Shown here: positions 16,549-24,149 of the stretch, piece after piece
Layout of the letters: each line of letters starts with the position of its first letter
How positions within the stretch are numbered: position 1 is the stretch's first letter
DNA from: CAVWQV01 sp963757115
GTDB lineage: Bacteria > Pseudomonadota > Alphaproteobacteria > Acetobacterales > Acetobacteraceae
Assembly (NCBI GenBank): GCA_963757115.1
Contig: CAVWQV010000008.1
Coordinates: 248,001 to 312,000 of the forward strand
DNA length: 64,000 nt
Reading direction: 5' to 3'
Program-made: the position numbers and the translations under genes
The notes under the pieces: model-generated
What the model was told of the DNA's origin: nothing
Seen by the model: the letters and a program-made list of their open reading frames with translations, nothing else
The model's database searches: none

Positions 16549-17519
16549 AGGTACGGGTCCGCCACTGCCAGGTGCTCTTGCACGTAGCGGCGCACGCCTT
16601 CTTCTAGGGGAGTGAACTGCCCCGGATAGCCGGCTTCCCGCAGCCGCTCCATTCGCGCCTCGGTAAAGGACTGGTATTGGCCGCGGAGCGCCGACGGCAG
16701 ATCGATGAACCGCACCTGCCGCGCGATACCCGCCGCGTCGCAGACCGCGTGAGCGAGATCGAGATAGGTGCGCGCAAGCCCGGTGCCGACGTTGAAGAGA
16801 CCATTCACCTTTGGCGTGTCGAGCAGCCAGAGCAGGACGTCCACGACATCCCCCACCCAGATGAAATCGCGCCGCTGCTCGCCGTCCGCGATGTCCGCGC
16901 GGTCGGACCGGAACAGGGTAGCCGGCCCGCCCGCGCGCACCTCGTCGTATTTCACCTTCACCACCGAGATCATCGGCCCCTTGTGATATTCGTTTGGCCC
17001 GAAGACGTTGAAGAACTTGAGGCCAACCCATTGCGGCGGCGACGGCTCGCCTCCTGCGACCATCCTTGCCACCCGGCGATCGAAGGCGTGCTTGGTCCAG
17101 CCGTACAGGTTGAGCGGGCGCAGCCGGTCAATGCCGTCGAGGCCGTCCTCGAAGCCGGCGGAGCCGTCGCCGTAGGTGGCCGCCGACGAGGCGTAGATCA
17201 GCCGCACCTGACGCGCGGCGCACCAGCGCCACAGGCGGAGCGGCAGCTCGACATTGGTTGCCCACGCGAGGTCGGCATCGGTTGCGGTCGTCTCGGACAC
17301 CGCCCCGAGATGGACCACAGCCTCGATCGGCGGATGCGCGGCCAGGAATGCGTCCAGCTGTTCGGGGGGTAAAAGCCGGGCGGGTGGCTGGCGTGCCAGG
17401 TTGCGCCATTTCCCTTCGCTCCCCAGGCGATCCACCACCGCGACCTCCAAGCCACGGCGAAACAAGGCGGCCTGGAGCACGGACCCGATGAAACCGGCGC
17501 CTCCGGTGACCATAATCAT
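16545..17519 (-). CDS. hldD: ADP-L-glycero-D-manno-heptose 6-epimerase
   Basis: 324 residues, intact. Makes the heptose donor for lipopolysaccharide inner core by epimerising ADP-heptose at C6, with bound NADP. Motifs: MIMVTGGAGFIGSVLQ, HLGAVSETTATD, YASSAATYGDGSAGFEDGLD, the catalytic NLYGWTKHAFD (YxxxK-like), and the HldD-specific LKFFNVFGPNEYHKG with QRRDFIWVGDVV. ATG 17519. It heads the minus-strand operon hldD-lgt-midA-pgeF; about 65 bp separate it from the divergent ubiK. Confidence 0.95.
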   Translation of the reverse strand: MIMVTGGAGFIGSVLQAALFRRGLEVAVVDRLGSEGKWRNLARQPPARLLPPEQLDAFLAAHPPIEAVVHLGAVSETTATDADLAWATNVELPLRLWRWCAARQVRLIYASSAATYGDGSAGFEDGLDGIDRLRPLNLYGWTKHAFDRRVARMVAGGEPSPPQWVGLKFFNVFGPNEYHKGPMISVVKVKYDEVRAGGPATLFRSDRADIADGEQRRDFIWVGDVVDVLLWLLDTPKVNGLFNVGTGLARTYLDLAHAVCDAAGIARQVRFIDLPSALRGQYQSFTEARMERLREAGYPGQFTPLEEGVRRYVQEHLAVADPYL

Positions 17520-17584
17520 AGCTCGACGTTATACGGATAGCGTCCGCGCCGAGAAAGCGCGGGCCACGCTGATCGGAGTGCAAC

Positions 17585-17932
17585 ATGAGTGGCCGCCCGC
17601 GTTTCTTTGACGACCTCGCTGGCGTGGCCGGCGGTGCGATGTCGGCGTTCGCCGGGGTGCGCGACGAGGCGGAAGCGCTGCTGCGCTCCCGCCTGGACGA
17701 GGCAATCCGGAAAGTCGACCTCGTGCGCCGCTCCGATCTCGACGCCGTCCAGGAGCTAGCAGCGAACGCCAGGGCCGGGCAGGAGGCGGCGGAGGCGCGG
17801 GTTGCGGCCCTCGAAACCCAACTCGCGGCACTGGAGGCGCGTGTCGCGGCTGCCGGACCATCTCCTGCTGCAGCCGTGCCACCACCCGGCCCCGTCCAGC
17901 CGCCCGACGCCCCCTTGCAAGGCACGGCCTGA
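17585..17932 (+). CDS. ubiK: Ubiquinone biosynthesis accessory factor UbiK (BMFP family)
   Basis: 115 residues. It opens MSGRPRFFDDLAGVAGGAMS and carries the family core EAEALLRSRLDEAIRKVDLV RRSDLDAVQELAANARAGQE (in two pieces), a predicted coiled coil that trimerises. The C-terminal 30 residues are proline/alanine rich. Family members (BMFP) assist the soluble ubiquinone-synthesis complex and can interact with membranes. It is divergent from hldD and followed by a perfect inverted repeat. Confidence 0.88.
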   Translation: MSGRPRFFDDLAGVAGGAMSAFAGVRDEAEALLRSRLDEAIRKVDLVRRSDLDAVQELAANARAGQEAAEARVAALETQLAALEARVAAAGPSPAAAVPPPGPVQPPDAPLQGTA

Positions 17933-17935
17933 ACG

Positions 17936-17959
17936 CGTTTGATGCCGCGGTGCATCAAA
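17936..17959. terminator. Perfect 9-bp inverted repeat after ubiK
   Basis: Arms GTTTGATGC (17936-17944) and GCATCAAAC (17951-17959) with a 6-base loop, 3 bp past the ubiK TGA. This fits a terminator position, though no T-run follows; an operator palindrome for the YbjN gene (start 18103) is an alternative. Confidence 0.5.
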
Positions 17960-18102
17960 CAAGGAGGTTGTTCGCGTTCGCGCCCCTTGCGGCGCGGCAA
18001 GTCGGATCGTTAGGCTTGAACCCGCACCAGCACGGGGGCGACCTCATCAACGCTTGCTCCATGCTGGAGCCGCTCGGCCTTCCTCAAGACGGGAGACCCC
18101 GT

Positions 18103-18606
18103 ATGTCAGCGCTCGCGACCACCTTTTCGCAACGCGCCACCAACCCCCTCGACATCGTGGAGCAGATCGTCACCGCGAATGATTGGGCGTTCGACCGGCG
18201 GAACGAGGCCGAGATGGCCGCCGAGGCTCCGGGTAAATGGTGCGATTACGGCCTGTATTTTAGCTGGTCCACCGAGATCAGCGCCATGCACTTCACCTGC
18301 ACGTTCGACCTCAAGGTGCCGGAGAAACGTCGCGTCGCGCTGTACGAGTTGCTGGCTTTGGCCAATGAGCGGCTCTGGATCGGCCATTTCGGCATGGACC
18401 GCGAGGACGGGATGCCGGTGTTCCGTCATGCCGTGCTGTTACGCGGGGCGCCCGGCGCCTCGGCCGAAAGTCTCGAGGACATGGTCGACATCGCCATGAC
18501 CGAGTGCGAGCGCTTCTTCCCCGCCTTTCAGTTCGTGCTCTGGGGCGGCAAGACGCCCGCCGACGCCCTCCAGGCGGCCATGCTGGAGTGCATGGGCGAG
18601 GCGTGA
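18103..18606 (+). CDS. YbjN-domain protein
   Basis: 167 residues, intact. ATG 18103 follows GGGAGA. The sequence has the alphaproteobacterial YbjN-domain build: NPLDIVEQIVTANDWAFDRR, GLYFSWSTEISAMHFTCTFD, ELLALANERLWIGHFGMD and ECERFFPAFQFVLWGGKTP. The fold resembles type III secretion chaperones; E. coli YbjN affects motility and stress, but in Alphaproteobacteria the role is unknown. Its TGA overlaps the GTG of proC (GTGA), a conserved pairing. Confidence 0.9.
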   Translation: MSALATTFSQRATNPLDIVEQIVTANDWAFDRRNEAEMAAEAPGKWCDYGLYFSWSTEISAMHFTCTFDLKVPEKRRVALYELLALANERLWIGHFGMDREDGMPVFRHAVLLRGAPGASAESLEDMVDIAMTECERFFPAFQFVLWGGKTPADALQAAMLECMGEA

Positions 18607-19424
18607 CGTCCCCGCTCCCAGGACCGATCCCGCCCATTCTGCTGGTCGGTTGCGGCCGCATGGGGGGAGCGATGCTGGCTGGTTGGCGAGAGCGCGGGCT
18701 CGCCCCGTCCGTCGTGGTTGAGCCGGTGCCGAGCGCGGGTTCGCTGGCCGGCCCCGATCTGACGGTGGTGCCGTCTGCCGAGGCTATTCCTCCGGGCTTC
18801 GCGCCAGCGGCCGTGATCCTCGCGATCAAGCCGCAGAGCGCCACGGCCGCCTTGCCCGCTTATCGCCGGTTCACGTCCGGTGCGGTGTTTCTCTCGATCA
18901 TGGCCGGGCGGACCATCGCTGGAATAGGTGGGCTGCTCGGGCCTGAGGCCGCCATCGTTCGCGCGATGCCGAATACCCCGGCCGCCATCCGGCAAGGTGT
19001 CACCGTCGCCTGCCCGGGCGCGGGCGTCAGCGCGGCGGCGCGCGCGTTGTGTGGCCGGCTGCTCGAGGCGATCGGCAGCGTGGCGTGGGTCGAGGACGAG
19101 GCGCTGCTCGACCCGGTGACGGCCGTCTCAGGCAGCGGCCCGGCCTACGTGTTTCTGTTGGCGGAGTTGATGGAGCGGGCGGGAACGGAGCAGGGCCTCC
19201 CGCCGGCGCTGGCGCGGCTGCTGGCCAGGCAAACTGTGGCAGGGTCGGGCGCGTTGCTCTCGGCGAGCGCGGAGGAAAGCGCGGCTCTCCGTGCCGCCGT
19301 GACCAGCCCCGGCGGGACCACCGAGCGGGCATTGGCCGTGCTCATGGAACCGGGCGCCTGGCCATCTTCAGTGAGTGCCGCGATCTGCGCGGCGGCCGCC
19401 CGCTCGCGCGAACTGGCGGGCTGA
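18603..19424 (+). CDS. proC: Pyrroline-5-carboxylate reductase
   Basis: 273 residues, intact. Last step of proline synthesis: NAD(P)H reduction of pyrroline-5-carboxylate. The Rossmann motif is PILLVGCGRMGGAMLAGW, followed by ILAIKPQS, the conserved VRAMPNTPAAIRQGVT, the active-site DPVTAVSGSGPAYVFLLAEL, and the family terminal segment AAVTSPGGTTERALAVL. GTG 18603 overlaps the YbjN stop. Confidence 0.95.
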   Translation: MTSPLPGPIPPILLVGCGRMGGAMLAGWRERGLAPSVVVEPVPSAGSLAGPDLTVVPSAEAIPPGFAPAAVILAIKPQSATAALPAYRRFTSGAVFLSIMAGRTIAGIGGLLGPEAAIVRAMPNTPAAIRQGVTVACPGAGVSAAARALCGRLLEAIGSVAWVEDEALLDPVTAVSGSGPAYVFLLAELMERAGTEQGLPPALARLLARQTVAGSGALLSASAEESAALRAAVTSPGGTTERALAVLMEPGAWPSSVSAAICAAAARSRELAG

Positions 19425-19454
19425 CATCCGAGGGAGTCGGCATATCTGCCCGTC

Positions 19455-20180
19455 ATGAGCGATGCGATCATGGACGACGAGGCGTTCGACAAGGCCCTGA
19501 TCGGCGCTGCATTCACGATTGCGGGCCAGACTGGCTGGGGTCGCGTCAGCGTGGCCGAGGCGGCGTCCGACGCCGGGCTGCCGCTTGCTCGCGCCCGCGC
19601 GCGCTTTCCGAGCCGGGTTGCCGTCCTGCTCCGATTGGGCTTGCTGGCTGATCAGGCGGCTCTGGCCGACGTCCAGGCGGACGGCGAAGCGCGCGACCGC
19701 CTGTTCGACATGCTGATGCGCCGCTTCGACGCGCTGCAGGCTCATCGTGAGGGTGTTCTCGCGCTGCTGCGCTATCTCCCGACCGACCCGCCGCTCGCGC
19801 TCCTGCTGACGCAGGCGACGCAGCGGAGCATGCGGTGGATGCTCGAGGGTGCAGGCATCAACGCACGCGGCTTCCGGGGCGAGTTGGCGACCAAGGCGCT
19901 GCTGGCGGTCTGGCTGTGGGCCGTCCGCGCCTGGCAGTCAGATGAAAGCCTCGAACTGACAGCGACCATGGCGGCGCTCGACAAAGCGCTGTCTCGGGCG
20001 GCCCAGGCGGCCGACTGGCTCGAAGGGCGGTCGCGCCGGTCGCCCGACACTGCGCCCGAAGCCGCGCCGCCGACCGAGCCCGATCTGCCGGAAGCGCCGC
20101 TGCCCGGCGATCCCGGTCTGCCTCCCGCATCGTCGGATGTGCCGCCCGAGGCACCCCCATCGCCTCCGCCCGCGTTGTAG
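19455..20180 (+). CDS. TetR/COQ9-fold protein
   Basis: 241 residues. The N-terminal ~55 residues resemble a degenerate TetR helix-turn-helix (ALIGAAFTIAGQTGWGRVSV then AEAASDAGLPLARARARFPS). The middle helical domain (RLFDMLMRRFDALQAHREGV, WAVRAWQSDESLELTATMA) resembles TetR ligand domains or COQ9. The last ~50 residues are a proline/acid-rich disordered tail. Between proC and a phasin, and near ubiK, it could be a ubiquinone-related COQ9-like protein or a regulator of the phasin; sequence alone does not decide. Confidence 0.65.
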   Translation: MSDAIMDDEAFDKALIGAAFTIAGQTGWGRVSVAEAASDAGLPLARARARFPSRVAVLLRLGLLADQAALADVQADGEARDRLFDMLMRRFDALQAHREGVLALLRYLPTDPPLALLLTQATQRSMRWMLEGAGINARGFRGELATKALLAVWLWAVRAWQSDESLELTATMAALDKALSRAAQAADWLEGRSRRSPDTAPEAAPPTEPDLPEAPLPGDPGLPPASSDVPPEAPPSPPPAL

Positions 20181-20217
20181 GTTAGAACGCCACCCGCTGA
20201 GAGCCCCGAGCTAAAAA

Positions 20218-20673
20218 ATGGAGGTGAACGTGGCTGCTGATACGGACGACAAGTCGAACCCCGCGATGCCGGACTTTGCGGGCATGTTGTCGCGCATGCA
20301 GCTGCCCGGAATGCCGGACATGGATTCCGTGTTGGCGGCGCACCGCAAGAACCTTGAGACCCTGACGGCCGCGAACCGGATCGCACTCGAGGGCGCGCAG
20401 GCGGTCGCGCGCCGGAACATGGAAATCATGCAGCAGACCATGTCGGAGCTGTCTGAAACGGTTCGCGCGATGTCGACCACGGAAGCGCCTCAGGCCCGCG
20501 CCGCCAAGCAGGCGGAGTTGCTGAAAGTCGCCTACGAGCGCGCAGTCTCCAACCTCAAGGAGATCAGCGATCTCATCCAGAAGTCGAACACGGAAGCGAT
20601 GGGCGTGATCAACAATCGCTTCACCGAGGCGATGGATGAGGTCAAGACGCTGGTCGCCAAAAGGCCCGAGTAG
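20218..20673 (+). CDS. Phasin-family protein
   Basis: 151 residues. The phasin helix region runs through RKNLETLTAANRIALEGAQA, RRNMEIMQQTMSELSETVRA and AELLKVAYERAVSNLKEISD, ending IQKSNTEAMGVINNRF. Phasins coat polyhydroxyalkanoate granules. The N-terminal 50 residues include a proline/methionine stretch (MLSRMQLPGMPDMDSVLAAH). ATG 20218 is preceded by an A-rich stretch; a strong hairpin follows the stop. No PHA synthase is in the window. Confidence 0.88.
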   Translation: MEVNVAADTDDKSNPAMPDFAGMLSRMQLPGMPDMDSVLAAHRKNLETLTAANRIALEGAQAVARRNMEIMQQTMSELSETVRAMSTTEAPQARAAKQAELLKVAYERAVSNLKEISDLIQKSNTEAMGVINNRFTEAMDEVKTLVAKRPE

Positions 20674-20696
20674 CAAACTCGCCCGTACTCCACGTC

Positions 20697-20719
20697 GTGC
20701 CCGGGATTTTCCCGGGCAC
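20697..20719 (+). terminator. Hairpin after the phasin gene
   Basis: Perfect 9-bp stem GTGCCCGGG (20697-20705) / CCCGGGCAC (20711-20719) with loop ATTTT, 23 bp past the phasin stop. It also lies just beyond the end of the convergent glycine-rich gene, so it can serve both. Confidence 0.75.
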
Positions 20720-20741
20720 TCGTGGCGTTTGGCGGCTCAGG

Positions 20742-21065
20742 CTATCGCATCTGGCTTCCTGAATTACCGGTCGTCGACGAGCCGCCCGCCGCGGCCGAAC
20801 CGCTCGTAGCCCCATTGCGCTGGCGAGTACCGTTCGTCGTACCGACGGTGCTGCCGGGAGATTGGGTAATCCGGCTATTGTTGGCTACGCCGGAAGGAAC
20901 GCCTGCGCCCGCTCCGCCGCCCGCCCCTCCGCCTGCACCGGCGCCGCCTCCCGCACCACCGCCAGCTCCGCCGGCGCCACCGCCCGCTCCTCCACCGGAT
21001 TGAGCAATGGCCGGGCCCGAAAGAGCCAGAGCCGCTGCGAAGGACAATATAAGCAACTTTTTCAT
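20742..21065 (-). CDS. Exported glycine/alanine-rich low-complexity protein
   Basis: 107 residues. Signal peptide MKKLLILSFAAALALSGPAI, cleavage after AIA, then about 35 residues of GGGAG repeats, then a Ser/Thr/Asn/Gly-rich tail (NNSRITQSPGSTVGTTNGTR). The ribosome site AGGAGGCAAGAGA before ATG 21065 is ideal, which supports real expression. No domain is recognised; it is probably a small secreted or surface-associated disordered protein. Confidence 0.75.
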   Translation of the reverse strand: MKKLLILSFAAALALSGPAIAQSGGGAGGGAGGAGGGAGGGAGAGGGAGGGAGAGVPSGVANNSRITQSPGSTVGTTNGTRQRNGATSGSAAAGGSSTTGNSGSQMR

Positions 21066-21186
21066 TCTCTTGCCTCCTAGACGCCCAGCGACCTGGGCTG
21101 AGCCCCTTGGTAAGTCTGACCGCTACTGCTGGTTTCCCGGCAAACGGCAAAGTGTCCGCAACCCATGGGGCGCGCCTACGAGCCGC

Positions 21187-22077
21187 TCAGCGAGCGCGGC
21201 GCTTGGCGCGATGCGCGACGTCATCGTGGCTGGCCTTCGCCGACGCACGCCGAAATCGCCCTGGCGGCATCCCGAAACGGGCATGGAAAGCGCGCGTGAA
21301 TTCGGACAGGTCGCCGAAACCGGCCTCGAGGGCGAGGTCGAGAATGGAAGAGCGCCGATGCTCCGAAAGGGATGCCGCCGCGGCGTCCAGGCGGAGGTTC
21401 AGGATGTATCGGTAAGGCGACACCCCAACCACGCGGCGGAACACGGCGGCGAAGCGCCTACGACCCAACCCCGCTTCGCGAGCGAGCCCCTCGATCGTCA
21501 GGCGTTCGGCATATCCCTGCATTATGCTGTGGACGGAGTTCGCGATGCATCGCTCCTCGCGCGCGCTCGGGGAAGCTTCGGGCCGGTCCTGCTCGGTTCC
21601 TAGCGCTGTCGCGAGCACGTCCAGGGCAACCTGTTCCGCATGGAAAACGGCCGGAGCCTTGGCCAGAGCCCGCGCCTGCACCACGATCGGGAGCAAATGC
21701 GCCAGCGGCGGAAGACTTGCTTGCTTGAAATGCGCGCGAGTCTGGCGTCCGAACCAGCCGGCCGTTTCCTCGACCAAGTAGGGCGCGAAATGGAACGCCA
21801 CGCATCGGTCGCCTGCGCCGTGCTCATGCCCGCACTCGAAGCATGTTCCGCCGCTTCCAAGCAGCAACGAGCCCGGAACCATGACCGCGCGGCCCTGAAC
21901 CGAACGGTAAGCGAACATCCCTTCAAGCACGGCGGCCACGCAAAGCCAGTCATGCCGCTCCTCGAACGCCCGAGTCGCCGGATCTGAACGGCACGTTAAT
22001 TCCGTTGCCCGCCAGCCGTCGCCTTGGCCGAGCATGCGCGACGACAAAAGCGGGGACGGAAGCTCTTCGTGGGCCAC
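21187..22077 (-). CDS. AraC-family transcriptional regulator
   Basis: 296 residues from GTG 22077. The C-terminal ~100 residues hold two helix-turn-helix motifs: RLTIEGLAREAGLGRRRFAA and SILDLALEAGFGDLSEFTRA with the signature FHARFGMPPGRFRRA. The N-terminal part is a cupin-like sensor domain with FECGHEHGAGDRCVAFHFAP, where Cys/His could bind a ligand or metal. It is divergent from the SRPBCC gene at 22144 (67 bp), a plausible target. Confidence 0.9.
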   Translation of the reverse strand: MAHEELPSPLLSSRMLGQGDGWRATELTCRSDPATRAFEERHDWLCVAAVLEGMFAYRSVQGRAVMVPGSLLLGSGGTCFECGHEHGAGDRCVAFHFAPYLVEETAGWFGRQTRAHFKQASLPPLAHLLPIVVQARALAKAPAVFHAEQVALDVLATALGTEQDRPEASPSAREERCIANSVHSIMQGYAERLTIEGLAREAGLGRRRFAAVFRRVVGVSPYRYILNLRLDAAAASLSEHRRSSILDLALEAGFGDLSEFTRAFHARFGMPPGRFRRASAKASHDDVAHRAKRRAR

Positions 22078-22143
22078 GTGTGCAACCTAGCCGTTTTCCC
22101 CAAGTCGCGCTGCCCGAGCCGCGTCATGATCGCCGGGTTACAC

Positions 22144-22551
22144 ATGGAGGAAGCCGTGACCTCGATCATCAAGGACGTGTCGCTGGACGTGGCGCCCGAG
22201 ACCGCCTGGGCGGCGCTGCGCGATCCCGGTACTGCGCACAAAGCCTTTCCCGGCGTGCTGACTGCTTGTCGGCTGGACGGCGACGTTCGCACCGTGACGT
22301 TTGCCGGCGGCCTGGTCGTGCGCGAGCTGATCGTCGATGTCGACGACGCGCGCCGTCGTATCGCTTATGCGGCAATCGAGGGACGTTTCCGGCATCACCA
22401 CGCATCGATGCAGGTCGTTGCGCGGGGCGACAGCCGCAGCTCCCTGGTTTGGGTCAGCGACTTTCTCCCGAACGAGCACGAGGCGCTGGTGCGCGGCTTG
22501 GTGGAGCAGGGTTCGGAAGCGTTCCGCCGCACGCTGGAGGCGAACCGGTGA
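22144..22551 (+). CDS. SRPBCC-family (START-like) protein
   Basis: 135 residues. The helix-grip fold is indicated by IKDVSLDVAPETAWAALRDP, FAGGLVVRELIVDVDDARRR and the C-terminal helix NEHEALVRGLVEQGSEAFRR. Such proteins bind hydrophobic ligands. ATG 22144 or the GTG shortly after are possible starts. Its TGA overlaps the GTG of the GFA-family gene, and it faces the AraC regulator, so the two genes probably form one small regulated unit. Confidence 0.8.
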   Translation: MEEAVTSIIKDVSLDVAPETAWAALRDPGTAHKAFPGVLTACRLDGDVRTVTFAGGLVVRELIVDVDDARRRIAYAAIEGRFRHHHASMQVVARGDSRSSLVWVSDFLPNEHEALVRGLVEQGSEAFRRTLEANR

Positions 22552-23027
22552 GCGGTGCTGTCGAGCGCGAAGGCGGTTGCGCATGCGGCCGGGTGAGCTA
22601 CCGGCTGGCCGCGCCACCCTTGTTCGTCAACTGCTGCCATTGTCGTAGTTGCCAGCGCCAGACCGGTAGCGCGTTCGTCATGAACGCCATCGTTGAGGCG
22701 AGTGCCGTTTCGACGCTGGCGGGCGCGCTCGCGCCTCCTACGCGGGTTCCGACCGACAGCGGCCGGCCGCACGACATTTATCGCTGCCCCGATTGCGCGA
22801 CGGCCCTCTGGAGCGACTACGGAGGCCGGCGCAGGCTATTCTTTGTGCGCGTGGGCACGCTCGACCAGCCGGATGCGCTTGTGCCCGATGCTCACATCTA
22901 CGTCCGCTCCAAGCTGCCTTGGATCACGCTGCCGGATATGGTGCCGCGCTTCGACGGCTACTACGACCCGGCCGCTGTTTGGCCTGCAAGCAGCTTGGCG
23001 CGCCGCCGCGCGATACTCGGGGGCTGA
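22548..23027 (+). CDS. GFA-family (glutathione-dependent formaldehyde-activating-like) zinc protein
   Basis: 159 residues. The CENP-V/GFA fold is marked by its zinc ligands: GGCACGRVSY, FVNCCHCRSCQRQTGSAF and IYRCPDCATALWSDYG. The family includes Gfa, which accelerates S-hydroxymethylglutathione formation, but most members are of unknown function. GTG 22548 overlaps the upstream TGA. It converges with tcuB. Confidence 0.87.
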   Translation: MSGAVEREGGCACGRVSYRLAAPPLFVNCCHCRSCQRQTGSAFVMNAIVEASAVSTLAGALAPPTRVPTDSGRPHDIYRCPDCATALWSDYGGRRRLFFVRVGTLDQPDALVPDAHIYVRSKLPWITLPDMVPRFDGYYDPAAVWPASSLARRRAILGG

Positions 23028-23039
23028 AACAAGCGTGGG

Positions 23040-24149
23040 CTACAAGGTGTCCGGTGGAGCACCGCGTTCCACCGCGTCGCGCAGCAACGCGAGCGAGCGA
23101 TACACGCCATGCACCATCTTGCTGTACGGCAGCAGCGCGAACAGCGCCAACACGAAGCCGAGATGCACCGCGAGCGCCACTCCCATTGCTCCGGTGCCAC
23201 GCAGCAGCAGCAAGGTGAGGCCGGTGAGCGCGGTGAGTGCCAGGAGCATGAGAAGCGCGACGTCGGCGCCGAGCAGGCGACGGGCGGCCGGTGCAGGATC
23301 GCCGGTGAGCTTCATCGCGAACAGCCCGACGGTGCCGACGATCAGCATAATCCCGCCCACCGTGCCGAGCAGCACCGGCGCGCTATCAAGCCGGTACGGC
23401 GCAGCCCAACCAAGGACCGTGCCGTACACGAACGCCGTGGACGTGGCGGCGAAGCAGAGCAGGAAGCCGTAGAACATCGCGTGGTGCAGCCTACGGCGCG
23501 TCATGGAGAAGCGTTCGTCCCGGTCGTTGCAACCGTGACCGCCGCCACCAAGATTGCGCAAGCTCAGCACGTCGTGCATCGCGCGCAAAACAGCGCGGCC
23601 CCCCGGACGGACGCTCGGGCCGGCGGCATCGTGCCAGAACGCCCGGCCACCCATGAACAGGGCGAGCAGCGCCCACCCGAAGGTCGCGATCCCCGCTACC
23701 TGCATGATCCAAAGCGGGATCACGTCGTAGAACGCACCGGGCCGCACTGGATGCGCGCCGTACAGTGTGGCGGGCGCTTGCAGAGCCGTGACCCCGGCCA
23801 GTACCAGCGCGATCGCGAGCGCGGTAACCAGCGACACCACCACGCCGTTGCGCTCGAAGGCGCGGGCAAGCGGCGGCGGCCAAGCATAGGTCCCATAGCT
23901 TTCGGCCCGCAGCAGCGAGAAGGCGCGCGGCACGTTGACGCCGAACTCGTGCGGCGGCGCGTATTGGCAGGCGTAGAAGCAGCCCATGCAGTTGTGGCAA
24001 AGGTTGGCGAGATAGCGGAGATCGCCGGCCGAGAACTCGCGCCGGAGCTCCATGGCCGGAAACACGGCGCAGAAGCCTTCGCAATAGCGGCAGCCGTTGC
24101 AGATCTCCATGTAGCGCCGCGCATCGCTCAGCGTCTCAGTTTCGCGCAC
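23040..24149 (-). CDS. tcuB: Tricarballylate/citrate utilisation protein B (electron transfer to quinone)
   Basis: 369 residues, intact. N-terminal iron-sulfur region with CNGCRYCEGFCAVFPAM and CHNCMGCFYACQYAPPHEFG, then about six transmembrane segments (LVTALAIALVLAGVTALQ, LLGTVGGIMLIVGTVGLFA). TcuB oxidises the flavin dehydrogenase TcuA and passes electrons to the membrane quinone pool. GTG 24149 overlaps the tcuA stop by 14 bp. No tcuC transporter or tcuR regulator lies alongside. Confidence 0.9.
   Translation of the reverse strand: MRETETLSDARRYMEICNGCRYCEGFCAVFPAMELRREFSAGDLRYLANLCHNCMGCFYACQYAPPHEFGVNVPRAFSLLRAESYGTYAWPPPLARAFERNGVVVSLVTALAIALVLAGVTALQAPATLYGAHPVRPGAFYDVIPLWIMQVAGIATFGWALLALFMGGRAFWHDAAGPSVRPGGRAVLRAMHDVLSLRNLGGGGHGCNDRDERFSMTRRRLHHAMFYGFLLCFAATSTAFVYGTVLGWAAPYRLDSAPVLLGTVGGIMLIVGTVGLFAMKLTGDPAPAARRLLGADVALLMLLALTALTGLTLLLLRGTGAMGVALAVHLGFVLALFALLPYSKMVHGVYRSLALLRDAVERGAPPDTL

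Noticed and set aside
17936..17959. Palindrome resembling an FNR/FixK box
   Set aside because: The arms read GTTTGATGC/GCATCAAAC with the TTGAT-ATCAA core spacing wrong for FNR (more than 4 bases); a terminator or other operator is more likely.
20870..21000. Short regular repeats that might suggest a CRISPR or tandem-repeat locus
   Set aside because: They are the codons of the Gly/Ala-rich protein; there are no unique spacers and no cas genes.
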